Positions 55,265 through 63,580 of a stretch of DNA of 64,000 nt are shown here, piece after piece. Under the pieces are notes generated by a model that was not told the DNA's origin, ran no database searches, and saw nothing but the letters and a program-made list of their open reading frames with translations. The position numbers and the translations under genes were made by a program. The stretch is from CAWGGS01 sp046704745 (GTDB lineage Bacteria > Desulfobacterota > Desulfobulbia > Desulfobulbales > Desulfocapsaceae), in assembly GCA_046704745.1 (NCBI GenBank), contig JBJKRL010000063.1, positions 1-64,000 on the forward strand, in the 5' to 3' direction. Each line of letters starts with the position of its first letter. Position 1 is the first letter of the stretch.

Positions 55265-55292
55265 CCAATCGTTCTTTTAGCAGAACGATTGG
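55265..55292. repeat. Perfect 11-bp stem-loop
   Basis: CCAATCGTTCT and AGAACGATTGG pair perfectly around the 6-nt loop TTTAGC. A shorter relative of the same motif, CCAATCGTTGG, lies 22 bases upstream of this stem. Not followed by a T-run, so it is not an obvious terminator. Confidence 0.6.
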
Positions 55293-55639
55293 AGTATGGT
55301 TAATGTTAGGATTGGCGCGGATCTTTGAAATTGGATTTTGGTCAGACATTAAAATTTGGTTGATACCAATGCGTAGCAATTCCGAATGGGAACGTTTTAA
55401 CGTTTTAAAAATACGCGTTAAAATATCTTCAGCACGTAATGGTCAAGGTAGAATTCGGCTCCTGGAATTTTGATAAAGAGGAGAATTGGTATTAAAAAAA
55501 ACCAATCAGTTTAACAGATGAACGCTTGCAATAAAACTTTACTGAAGTTACATTGCTGTGCCGATAGATTGGAAAGACCGTGGAGAGCGTATTGTTACTG
55601 CCGATAGCCAACGGTACGTTTTTTTCGAAAATCGGTCAG

Positions 55640-55737
55640 AGCTGAGGGGCAACCTTTTTACGGGACGCCATAAACTAAACCTGGGAGGCTTACCATCCGG
55701 GCTGCGGGGACACCCGCGAAAAGGTTACCCATCAGCT
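55640..55737. repeat. 98-bp imperfect inverted repeat
   Basis: Left arm AGCTGAGGGGCAACC, then TTTTTACGGG. The complement of the right arm reads AGCTGATGGGTAACC, then TTTTCGCGGG. About 20 of the outer 25 positions match. No target duplication flanks it. The right arm recurs as a lone copy at 54911-54930. Confidence 0.55.
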
Positions 55738-55850
55738 TCTAGCCATCGAGATCAATTCAACTTTCATCATTAGTTGTGCTCGCGCCGCGAGAATGGACGT
55801 TCATGGGATAATCTCGTTTATGTAGGTAAAATTAACAATTAGGTGTCGCT

Positions 55851-56330
55851 ATGTTGGTCAAAGATATCATGGAACCCTTAACCACAAATTGGTTGTCGCC
55901 GGATATGTCCCTGGAAGAGGCTGTATGTAAAATGGAGCAAACAAAATGGGGACTGTATGGCGCGTCCGTTAACGGCATGGTAGTTCTTGAAAATGGGAAA
56001 AAACTTGTCGGAGTATTATCGATCATGAATGTGATTAGAGCTGTGATCCCTTCCTATCTTGTACTTGATGAGAATCTGGGCGGTTTTACCTGGGATGGCA
56101 TGATTGAAGAACGGACGGAAAAGGCTCGTGGCCGGAAAGTAAAAGACATTATGTCTGCAAGTTACTTGGCTGTTTCACCGGAAGACACCTTGATGCGATG
56201 TGCCGATACAATGATTGAACACCAGCTACAACGTATTCCTGTGGTCGAAAAATCTGGATCAGTTGCCGGGATTGTCCATATCCGTGACCTCTACCTGGCT
56301 ATTACCAATTTGATGTGCGGCGCTAAATAA
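55851..56330 (+). CDS. CBS-domain pair protein
   Basis: 159 residues made of two CBS motifs: VKDIMEPLTTNWLSPDMSLEEAVCKM...KKLVGVLSIMNVI and VKDIMSASYLAVSPEDTLMRCADTMIEHQLQRIPVVEKSGSVAGIVHIRDL. Such pairs bind adenine nucleotides and regulate linked proteins. It ends 10 nt before the NhaD-like carrier gene, so it probably senses energy state for that carrier. AGGTG lies before the ATG. Confidence 0.88.
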   Translation: MLVKDIMEPLTTNWLSPDMSLEEAVCKMEQTKWGLYGASVNGMVVLENGKKLVGVLSIMNVIRAVIPSYLVLDENLGGFTWDGMIEERTEKARGRKVKDIMSASYLAVSPEDTLMRCADTMIEHQLQRIPVVEKSGSVAGIVHIRDLYLAITNLMCGAK

Positions 56331-56340
56331 GGATAGAATC

Positions 56341-57705
56341 ATGGAGAATGCAGCTGTTGCTCAAACTTTTCAGATGAATGCCGCCTTTTGGATGGCATTA
56401 ACTATATTCATAGTGGCCCTCGTGGTCATAATGTCTGAAAAAATTCATAAAACGATCGTTGCCGTGGGCGGTGCTTCGCTGATGCTCGTTTTAAAGATTC
56501 TCAGTCAGCATGATGCCTTTCATGCCAGTGAGTTCGGTATCGACTGGAACGTTATTTTTCTGTTGATCAGTATGATGATCATCATAAACCTGATCAGACC
56601 TACCGGGATGTTTGAGTATATTGCCATTAAAAGTGCCAAAATAGGCAAGGGTGATCCCTTGAGAATCATGGTAATTTTGGCGGTGGTTACGGCAGTAATT
56701 TCAGCTATCTTAGACAATGTAACAACAGTTTTGTTGATAGCGCCGGTTACCTTGTTGATTGCCGACGCTTTAGATGTTGATGCAATTCCATACCTGATTG
56801 TTGAAGCCTTGGCCTCGAATATCGGCGGCACCGCAACCCTGATCGGCGACCCGCCCAATATCATGATCGCTTCCAAGGCGAGGTTGGATTTTATGGATTT
56901 TATCTATCATCTTACTCCTGCTGTGATCGTGATCATGATAGCCTTCCTCATCATCGTCAGGATAGTGTTTAGGAAACAGTTGAAGACGAGAGAGGAGTTG
57001 AAAAAGAGAGTTATGGACATGGATGAAAGGGAGGCAATCAAGGATCCTATCATGCTGAGAAAATCTCTTTTTGTTCTGGCAATCGTCCTGATCGGTTTTA
57101 TCATCCATGGCCTCCTTCATTATGAGCCGGCGACAATTGCCTTGTTTGGCGCGGCCCTTCTACTGTTGTTGTCAGGGACCCATGAACCGCATCATATTCT
57201 TGCCGAGGTCGAATGGCCGGTAATTTTCTTTTTTATCGGTTTGTTTATTATGGTCGGAGGAGTTGTTAAGGTTGGTGTGATCAAGATGTTGTCGGTGGAA
57301 GTATTGCATTTGACTCATGGAAATCTATTTGGGACCTCTATGCTGATTATGTGGTTCTCTGCGGTCGCTTCCGCTGTTGTCGACAATATTCCCTATGTGG
57401 CTACCATGAATCCACTCATCGTCGATATGGCCCGTGAACTCTGGCCCCATAAGACAGGCATAGCACTCCTCCAATATAAAGACCTGATGCCTATCTGGTG
57501 GTCCTTGGCGCTAGGTGCCTGCCTGGGGGGAAACGGCACGGCCATTGGGGCTTCAGCCAATGTTATTGTTGTCGGGATGGCGGAAAAAGCTGGAAGAAAG
57601 ATAAGTTTTTTGAAATTTATGCTCTATGGGACGCCGATCATGATGGTGACGGTGTTTATCTCGATGATATATGTTTGGCTCAGATATTATGTGTTCCATA
57701 TTTGA
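56341..57705 (+). CDS. NhaD/ArsB-type ion transporter (SLC13/CitM superfamily)
   Basis: 454 residues with about 11-12 membrane helices. LDNVTTVLLIAPVTLLIADAL, SNIGGTATLIGDPPNIMIAS, and the second-repeat pair VVDNIPYVATMNPLIVDMA and ACLGGNGTAIGASANVIVVGMA are typical of the NhaD Na+/H+ antiporter and ArsB-like carriers of the ion transporter superfamily. Na+/H+ exchange is likely but not proven. AAGGAT precedes the ATG; in operon with the CBS protein. Confidence 0.87.
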   Translation: MENAAVAQTFQMNAAFWMALTIFIVALVVIMSEKIHKTIVAVGGASLMLVLKILSQHDAFHASEFGIDWNVIFLLISMMIIINLIRPTGMFEYIAIKSAKIGKGDPLRIMVILAVVTAVISAILDNVTTVLLIAPVTLLIADALDVDAIPYLIVEALASNIGGTATLIGDPPNIMIASKARLDFMDFIYHLTPAVIVIMIAFLIIVRIVFRKQLKTREELKKRVMDMDEREAIKDPIMLRKSLFVLAIVLIGFIIHGLLHYEPATIALFGAALLLLLSGTHEPHHILAEVEWPVIFFFIGLFIMVGGVVKVGVIKMLSVEVLHLTHGNLFGTSMLIMWFSAVASAVVDNIPYVATMNPLIVDMARELWPHKTGIALLQYKDLMPIWWSLALGACLGGNGTAIGASANVIVVGMAEKAGRKISFLKFMLYGTPIMMVTVFISMIYVWLRYYVFHI

Positions 57706-58272
57706 ATGAATTGAGGCGGATTTTTGAATATCCGTCTCGTCGAATTTTTATAGACCAAAATATAAGTTAGACTCCAATGAGTTGTTTTTGCATGGTCCGC
57801 AACTGTTTTTCTTTTGTTTCCGCCTGGTTGAAGGATATATAATTTTCCCGTCGGTGATTTGGCAAGCATGAATCAACGCAACTTCATAGAGATAAGGCGG
57901 CTTTCTTTTACTTAAAAAAGAGACGATTTCTTTTTTTTCCCTACCAATTGAGATATATTGATGTTTATAAGTTGCATTGATCGATCATGAAGGAATAAAT
58001 TTTTCCTTTTGAGCCTTTTGCAAAATGAGGATTCTCGGAGTCTATGCTTACCGGTTCAAAATCAAGGCATGCGAAAAATTTTACCGCAGGCATATAATTG
58101 ATATCGGAGTCAGAGTTTATGCCCGGAGGGTGCTTACCTCCGAGGATAAAATTTTGAGCATAACGCGGAGCTTGGGCCGGTAAGTGAGCCGGCGAGACTC
58201 CGAGAAGATTTTTTTGCAAGTGGCTCTTTTGAAATGCAAAAGGCATGATCAGTTCTGTGGAGATATCGTACG
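57706..58272. other. Intergenic region containing MITE copy B
   Basis: No gene is supported. 58007-58230 is the MITE copy B with its duplications. The last 40 bases before the cyclase gene carry its ribosome site (GGAG). The left part (57706-58000) shows nothing recognisable. Confidence 0.5.
58007..58230 (-). mobile_element. MITE-like element copy B (216 bp, inverted) with TTTT target duplication
   Basis: The element is 58011-58226, in the opposite orientation to copies A and C, with TTTT at 58007-58010 and 58227-58230. Its ends are GAGCCTTTTGCAAAATGAGG and, on the other strand, GAGCCACTTGCAAAAAAATC. Same length as copy A with about 9 differences, all substitutions. It is non-coding and lies 43 bp before the cyclase start codon, where it could carry or disrupt promoter elements. 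Confidence 0.85.
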
Positions 58273-60933
58273 ATGTCATTGTTCAATAAATTGTCGGGTA
58301 CGGAAGCGACGACCCATAATAAAGGGGAATTACAGAGATTTCTTTCCATAAAGGCCAACAGTGTCTTCTATAGGATGACCATCGCTTTTAGTCTTTTTTT
58401 TCTTGGCCCTTTCCTTGGATTCACCTACCTGGGAATAAAGAGTCAACTTTTCGGCAGCAAGGAACTCCTCTATTGTTTCCTAGGCGTTTTGGTGTTCTCC
58501 CTTATTGGTTATATCATTTTGAAGCAGATTTCCGACAGTATCCTCACCCTTGAAACACAAATGGCTCGACAAAACAGCGGGAAAGGTTTGCTGGATCTAA
58601 TGGGGGAAGATGAGTTGGGAAATATCGCCTTGATCGCCGATTCCATGGATCAACATCTCAAAGAGACCAGTCAGGCGTTAACGCGTAGAATGCAAGAGAT
58701 AAATGTCTTAAGAGAGCTCGGCGGTCTCTCTGTGTTTCGTATCACTTCACAGGAGTTGACCGACTTTGTATGGGAAAAGGCAATGTTTATTACAGGGGCA
58801 AGCGGTGGCGCAATGTTTTCTACTACCAGGAGCGGCAAGCAGCAAACGGCAACCTGTCTCCATATGTCCGGAACGGGGATGTATGTACGAGCAGGTGAAA
58901 GTCTTCCTGTCTCCGATTTGCCGGCATGCATTCAAGAGTGGACCGTGAAAATCCTGCAGAGGCAACAGATAGAAGAAGAGGGCAACTTTTTCGATAATGA
59001 GGTCGGAAGTGCTATCATCATTCCTTTTGATTATAAAACGGGTCTTGTTGGGATTGTGATCCTTGTCAAACCCCAGGGAAGGACTTGGGAGCAGAACAGC
59101 TTGGGCTTTTTATCAACTTTTTTCAATACCGCCGGTTCCATGCTGAGGATGAAGGAGTTGGGAATTAGAGAACGGGAAACAAGCGACGAGCTAAAATCCG
59201 TTTTGGCAATAATTAAGATCATTAATTCCAACCTGGATGAAAAAGACCTGCTGACAACAATTTCCGGACAACTTTGCGAGGTTATTCCAAGTCATTGGGT
59301 GGGGCTGGCTTTAGCCGACGAGATCAGTGACCAATTGAGATTAACACATCTGTTTAGCCAGTCTTCTGAAAAAACACAGACGGAAATGCTTTTGAAAAAG
59401 GAATCCTCCTTGTTCCAGATGGCCATTGATGCTGTTGAGCTGATCAGTATTGATGACCTGGAGAAGGAAAAGTCCTACTGTGAACAGCAATTGTTTAAAG
59501 AACTTGGCCTGAAGTGCTGCCTTGTAAAACGACTCGATGCCAACGGTAAAGCCATCGGCGCTATTTGTTTGGGAAGTAAAACAACGAGGACGTTTGGCCG
59601 AAGGGATAAAAGGATGTTTAAAATGGTGGCAATGGGAATTGCACTTGCGCTTGAGCAAACCCGACTGTTGGCAAAAGAGCGAGCCAAGAGTGCGGAGCTT
59701 GAGGTTTTAAACAGGATCGGAATTGCTCTGACTTCTACAAATTTTGACATGAATAAGGTCTTGCAGAATATTTTGGAGATGATCTCCGATCTTATTCAAG
59801 TCGAAGCCGGCGCCATCATGTTGATCCAGGACGACCTACTTACTTTTCATACGACCGTCGGTAGCAATAGAAAGAATTTTGATGGTCTTCGGATCAGAAT
59901 AGGCGAGGAAGGGGTGTCCGGATGGGTTGCGGCCACCGGTGAGCCGGTTATTGTGCAAGACGTCAACGACAACCCTCATTTCTGTGAGGATATAGACAAA
60001 CGGACCGGCTTTAAAACGAGAAATCTTCTTTGTGTACCGATGATAGCCGGAGGCAGGGTTACAGGGGTTATCGAACTTCTCAATAAAAAGGTCGGCACTT
60101 TCAATGAGGAAGATCTGCGGGCGATTAAGTCGGTTTCTTCTTCAGCTGCCATTGCCTTGGAAAACTCACGTCTCTTTGGCGAGTCCATGCATTTGGCGGA
60201 AAAGGAAAAGATGATCAGAACGATTTTTCAGAAGTATGTCCCTGAAGAAATTGTTAATGATATTCTAAGAAAAGGTGAAACGGAACAGTTGACTGTCGGA
60301 GAAAAAAGGATCGTCACAGTGTTTAATGTCGATATCCGGGGGTATTCGTCTCTATCCAAGCAGGCTGCTACAGAAGATGTAGTGAAGGTCCTGAATTATT
60401 TTTTCATGCGGATGGGCAATATTATCCTTAAACATAAAGGAGTGTTGGATAAGTATTTGGGTGATGGTCTGCTTGCCATCTTTGGCGCCCCCATTTCTTC
60501 GAAAAATCCAGCCCTGGATGCGACACTCGCGGCGATTGAGATGACAGAGGCGATTGAGGCGGTAAGCAGACTCTCAAAGGAACGATGTGGAGTTCCTTTG
60601 AAAATAGGGGTCAGTATCAACACCGGCGAGGCCATTGTCGGAAATATTGGATTTGATAAAAAGATGGAATATACCGTAATAGGAGATGTCGTCAACGAAA
60701 TGTTCCGTCTTCAGGATCTTACAAGAAGAAGAACCAATTCCATCTTAATCAGCGAATCGACGTATCAGCAGGTGAAACTCTTTGTCTATGCCAATCAGTG
60801 GCAAGTGAAACGATTCGCCGACAAAGAGGTTACTATGAATATTTATGAGGTAGTTGGGAAAAAGGTGACCTCTGATCTTGAGTATCATCCGCGAAGAATT
60901 GATGAACAGCTTTATGAGGGGAGGATACACTGA
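58273..60933 (+). CDS. Membrane-anchored GAF-domain class III adenylate cyclase
   Basis: 886 residues. Two N-terminal membrane helices (about 35-55 and 65-85) are followed by a HAMP-like linker, then three GAF-like domains (about 160-300, 310-470, 485-630). The third has the cyclic-nucleotide-type NK...F...D signature (LLNKKVGTFNEEDL). The class III catalytic domain has metal-binding D687 (NVDIRGYSSL) and D731 (KYLGDGLLAIFG). Lysine in K-Y-L-G-D and N-x3-R in VNEMFRL point to ATP as substrate. It probably makes cAMP in response to a ligand or to cNMP feedback. Confidence 0.9.
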   Translation: MSLFNKLSGTEATTHNKGELQRFLSIKANSVFYRMTIAFSLFFLGPFLGFTYLGIKSQLFGSKELLYCFLGVLVFSLIGYIILKQISDSILTLETQMARQNSGKGLLDLMGEDELGNIALIADSMDQHLKETSQALTRRMQEINVLRELGGLSVFRITSQELTDFVWEKAMFITGASGGAMFSTTRSGKQQTATCLHMSGTGMYVRAGESLPVSDLPACIQEWTVKILQRQQIEEEGNFFDNEVGSAIIIPFDYKTGLVGIVILVKPQGRTWEQNSLGFLSTFFNTAGSMLRMKELGIRERETSDELKSVLAIIKIINSNLDEKDLLTTISGQLCEVIPSHWVGLALADEISDQLRLTHLFSQSSEKTQTEMLLKKESSLFQMAIDAVELISIDDLEKEKSYCEQQLFKELGLKCCLVKRLDANGKAIGAICLGSKTTRTFGRRDKRMFKMVAMGIALALEQTRLLAKERAKSAELEVLNRIGIALTSTNFDMNKVLQNILEMISDLIQVEAGAIMLIQDDLLTFHTTVGSNRKNFDGLRIRIGEEGVSGWVAATGEPVIVQDVNDNPHFCEDIDKRTGFKTRNLLCVPMIAGGRVTGVIELLNKKVGTFNEEDLRAIKSVSSSAAIALENSRLFGESMHLAEKEKMIRTIFQKYVPEEIVNDILRKGETEQLTVGEKRIVTVFNVDIRGYSSLSKQAATEDVVKVLNYFFMRMGNIILKHKGVLDKYLGDGLLAIFGAPISSKNPALDATLAAIEMTEAIEAVSRLSKERCGVPLKIGVSINTGEAIVGNIGFDKKMEYTVIGDVVNEMFRLQDLTRRRTNSILISESTYQQVKLFVYANQWQVKRFADKEVTMNIYEVVGKKVTSDLEYHPRRIDEQLYEGRIH

Positions 60934-61103
60934 AAGAAGGTGTAAAAAGACATCTGCACTGAAAGTATCCCAAACAGTTTCACCAGATAATTCACATAAA
61001 CCGGGGGGGCTGTAAATATCCTCTCAAAAACTGGTCAAGATACGATCAATGCAGATAATGGGCGGGCCTTTAAAGGCCAAACAGCGTTCAAATAAATTAT
61101 AAG

Positions 61104-61322
61104 TTAATCCGCTGAAAGAAAATTATGTTCAGCGGTCAGCAATTCATATTGACCGTTGATGATTATATATGTGCGATTGAACTGGTCAATATAGGTTTTT
61201 GTCAGCCGTCTTCCAACCGGCATGCCGGGAAGACGTTCATTCATGATGAACCCCCTGCCAACCTGACGAAGGTTGAGTTTTTGGTTGTTCTCTGCCATCT
61301 GTGATCCCTGAGAGTTTTCCAT
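61104..61322 (-). CDS. Small hypothetical protein
   Basis: 72 residues with TTAGGA about 5 nt before the ATG at 61322. The sequence is polar and basic in the middle (GFIMNERLPGMPVGRRLTK) and ends TYIIINGQYELLTAEHNFLSAD. No membrane helix, signal peptide or known motif is visible. It lies between the cyclase and MITE copy C, which starts 41 bases upstream of its start codon. Real expression is plausible from the ribosome site; function is unknown. Confidence 0.5.
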   Translation of the reverse strand: MENSQGSQMAENNQKLNLRQVGRGFIMNERLPGMPVGRRLTKTYIDQFNRTYIIINGQYELLTAEHNFLSAD

Positions 61323-61976
61323 CTAGTTCCTAAAGTAAACCGGCTGAATTCTTCTGAATAAGGAGCCACTTGCAAAAAGATCTTTTGGCCAAAACTCCGC
61401 GTTATGCTCAAAATTTTATCCTCGGAGGCAAGCACCCTCCGGGCATACACTCTGACTCCGATATCAATTATGTGCCTGCGGTAAAATTTTTCGCATGCCT
61501 TGATTTTGAACCGGTAAGCATAGACTCCGAGAATCCTCCTTTTGCATAAGGCTCTAAGAATATGCTCTTTGTTGCTTATCCCCGGGATACAAATTATCCC
61601 TCACCCAACCTTGTTACATTTTACTGCATACAATATGCCAAAAGAGCGGAGGATGTGCTTATCGCGGGAAATAGCGTTTGCGCATTGCTTTTTTTAATCG
61701 AAAATACAGCCCGTTAATTTTTTGTTGATGCACAATAATTATTTTTCTTCCCGTGTGCTTTGTTTTGTCAAATTCTGTTTTTCCGTGAATATTGGAAACT
61801 TTGTTTCCTTTATCAATACTCTCTCTGTGGAAAATGTATTGTTGAAGGAAAGAATTTTGACAATTTATTGAGTAAAATGTAATATAGCTGATGGAAATAG
61901 CAGGAATGGTATCCGTCCATTCTCTGTATTTTTGTTTATCGTTTTTTTAAACTTGTTGACAACAAAGTTTCCATAT
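61323..61976. other. Divergent intergenic region with MITE copy C
   Basis: The MITE (61359-61558 with duplications) fills the left third. 61560-61976 is AT-rich and should hold the promoter of the sigma54-activator gene. No ribosome site is obvious before its ATG, and no further gene was recognised. Confidence 0.45.
61359..61558 (+). mobile_element. MITE-like element copy C (192 bp, internal deletion) with TAAG target duplication
   Basis: The element is 61363-61554, flanked by TAAG at 61359-61362 and 61555-61558. It aligns with copies A and B throughout except for a 24-base deletion near the left end, which removes the CTCGGAGTCT block and the following CG-rich part. The ends are otherwise intact (GAGCCACTTGCAAAAAGATC on the left). 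It sits between divergent genes. Confidence 0.85.
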
Positions 61977-63554
61977 ATGAACTCTCTCAAGTCAAATTTT
62001 TCTCATCCTTCGCCCATGCACCTGGCTGTTCTCAGACAGAGATTGGCGCAGGTTGCAGGTTCCTGGGCCATGGATGACTACAGGGCCTTCGTTACCTTCT
62101 ATATCCAAATTTTGCCTAAATTGATGGATGTGGAACGGTGTACTATTTTTATAATGGAAATAGGAAGTAACAGGATTTGTTCCATATTCGGTACCGGACT
62201 GGATGAAAGACAGATTGAGCCGCCAATGGAAGGAAGTATTGTCGGTAAGGTTGTAAGTTCGGGGATGAGTTGTATAGAAAACGATTTGAAGTCACATCCT
62301 GGTTTCCATGTCTCTATGGACGAGAAGACCGGTTTTGTCAGCCGGAATATGATCTGCGCACCGATAAAAAGTATTAGTGGAAACTCGATTACCGGTGCTG
62401 TAGAACTCCTCAATAAGAACAATAATGCGTCTTTTACCGATAAGGACCTTAAACAGCTCGAGGAGGTCTGCCAGTTTCTTTCCATATCCATCGAGTCCAT
62501 TGTCCTGAATCAGGAAATCCTGCGTATTGCCGGTGCCTTGAACAAAGAGGTCGACAGATTGGAACAGGCATCAGTCAGAGGTACGAAAATCATAGCCGAA
62601 AGCTCGGCCATGCGTGAGGTGTTAGATCTTGTTCAGGTCATAAGCAATTCCCCCATCAATGTTATCATTCAGGGAGAAAACGGGACGGGGAAAGAGCTTA
62701 TTGCTCGCATGATCCATGAACGGGGAGAAAGAAGCGGGGAGTTATTCGTGCCGGTAAACTGTGCCTGCATTCCGGAAAACCTGGTGGAAAGTGAATTTTT
62801 CGGCCACGAGAGAGGCGCCTTTACCGGAGCTGAGACGGCCAGGAAAGGTCTTTTTGAAGAAGCCAGCGGCGGGACCCTCTTTCTTGACGAAATAGCCGAG
62901 ATGCCTCTCCAGATTCAACCGAAATTTTTACGGGCCGTGCAGGAAGGAGAAGGCTGCCGACTTGGCAGCAACAAGCCTATCCATTATGATCTTCGATTGA
63001 TAAGTGCCACCAATAAGGATCTGGCACAGGAAGTGAAAAAAGGACATTTCCGCGAGGATCTCTTTTTTCGGCTTTTTTCTGTGGAGATATTTATACCGCC
63101 CCTGCGGGAACGTCTTGAGGATATCCTTCCTTTGGCCTTGCATTTTCTCGATCTTACCAATGCACATTTCAAGAAAAACGTGCTCGGATTTTCACCGGAA
63201 CTGCTTGATCTTTTCGAACAATATCCGTGGCCGGGCAATGTCCGCCAGCTTTTGAAGGAGGTTGAACGCCTTGTGGCGTTGACGCCTGAGGGGGAGGTGA
63301 TTTCCTGCGAAAAGTGTTCACGGGAACTTCAGGCCTTTCATGAGTTGCAGAAAAAAGCCGGTGTTTCCGAATCGGCGACAGCATATACCATGGATTTCCA
63401 AGTCAAAAATCTTGAGGTCAGTTTGATAAAAAAGGCAATGAAAAAAGCAAAAGGAAATAAATCAAAAGCAGCAAATCTGTTGGGGATTACCAGACAAGGG
63501 CTTCTCAAGAAGATGAAGAGGTATCATCTTGAGAAGACACGTCTTGAAAATTGA
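61977..63554 (+). CDS. Sigma54-dependent transcriptional activator with GAF domain
   Basis: 525 residues from the ATG at 61977 (a TTG at 61932 would add 15). The N-terminal GAF domain (about 45-190) has the NK...F...D pattern (LLNKNNNASFTDKDL). The AAA+ domain has Walker A GENGTGKE, the sigma54-contact GAFTGA loop (FFGHERGAFTGAE), Walker B TLFLDEIAEMP and the R-finger region. It ends in a Fis-type HTH (AKGNKSKAANLLGITRQGLLKKMKRY). There is no receiver domain, so the GAF ligand is the probable signal. It may control the convergent TRAP transporter operon or an unlinked sigma54 promoter. Confidence 0.92.
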   Translation: MNSLKSNFSHPSPMHLAVLRQRLAQVAGSWAMDDYRAFVTFYIQILPKLMDVERCTIFIMEIGSNRICSIFGTGLDERQIEPPMEGSIVGKVVSSGMSCIENDLKSHPGFHVSMDEKTGFVSRNMICAPIKSISGNSITGAVELLNKNNNASFTDKDLKQLEEVCQFLSISIESIVLNQEILRIAGALNKEVDRLEQASVRGTKIIAESSAMREVLDLVQVISNSPINVIIQGENGTGKELIARMIHERGERSGELFVPVNCACIPENLVESEFFGHERGAFTGAETARKGLFEEASGGTLFLDEIAEMPLQIQPKFLRAVQEGEGCRLGSNKPIHYDLRLISATNKDLAQEVKKGHFREDLFFRLFSVEIFIPPLRERLEDILPLALHFLDLTNAHFKKNVLGFSPELLDLFEQYPWPGNVRQLLKEVERLVALTPEGEVISCEKCSRELQAFHELQKKAGVSESATAYTMDFQVKNLEVSLIKKAMKKAKGNKSKAANLLGITRQGLLKKMKRYHLEKTRLEN

Positions 63555-63580
63555 CCTTCCTTCTAATGTTTTCAATACAA

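Larger units (their letters stand above)
54726..55850. repeat. Gene-free 1.1 kb region with strong hairpins and a repeated arm
   Basis: No gene is convincing on either strand. Features: a 14-bp-arm inverted repeat at 55071-55111; a perfect 11-bp stem at 55265-55292, with a related CCAATCGTTGG at 55233-55243; and a long imperfect inverted repeat at 55640-55737, whose right arm recurs at 54911-54930 (18 of 20 bases). The mixture of arms suggests remains of mobile or structured RNA elements. Confidence 0.55.
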
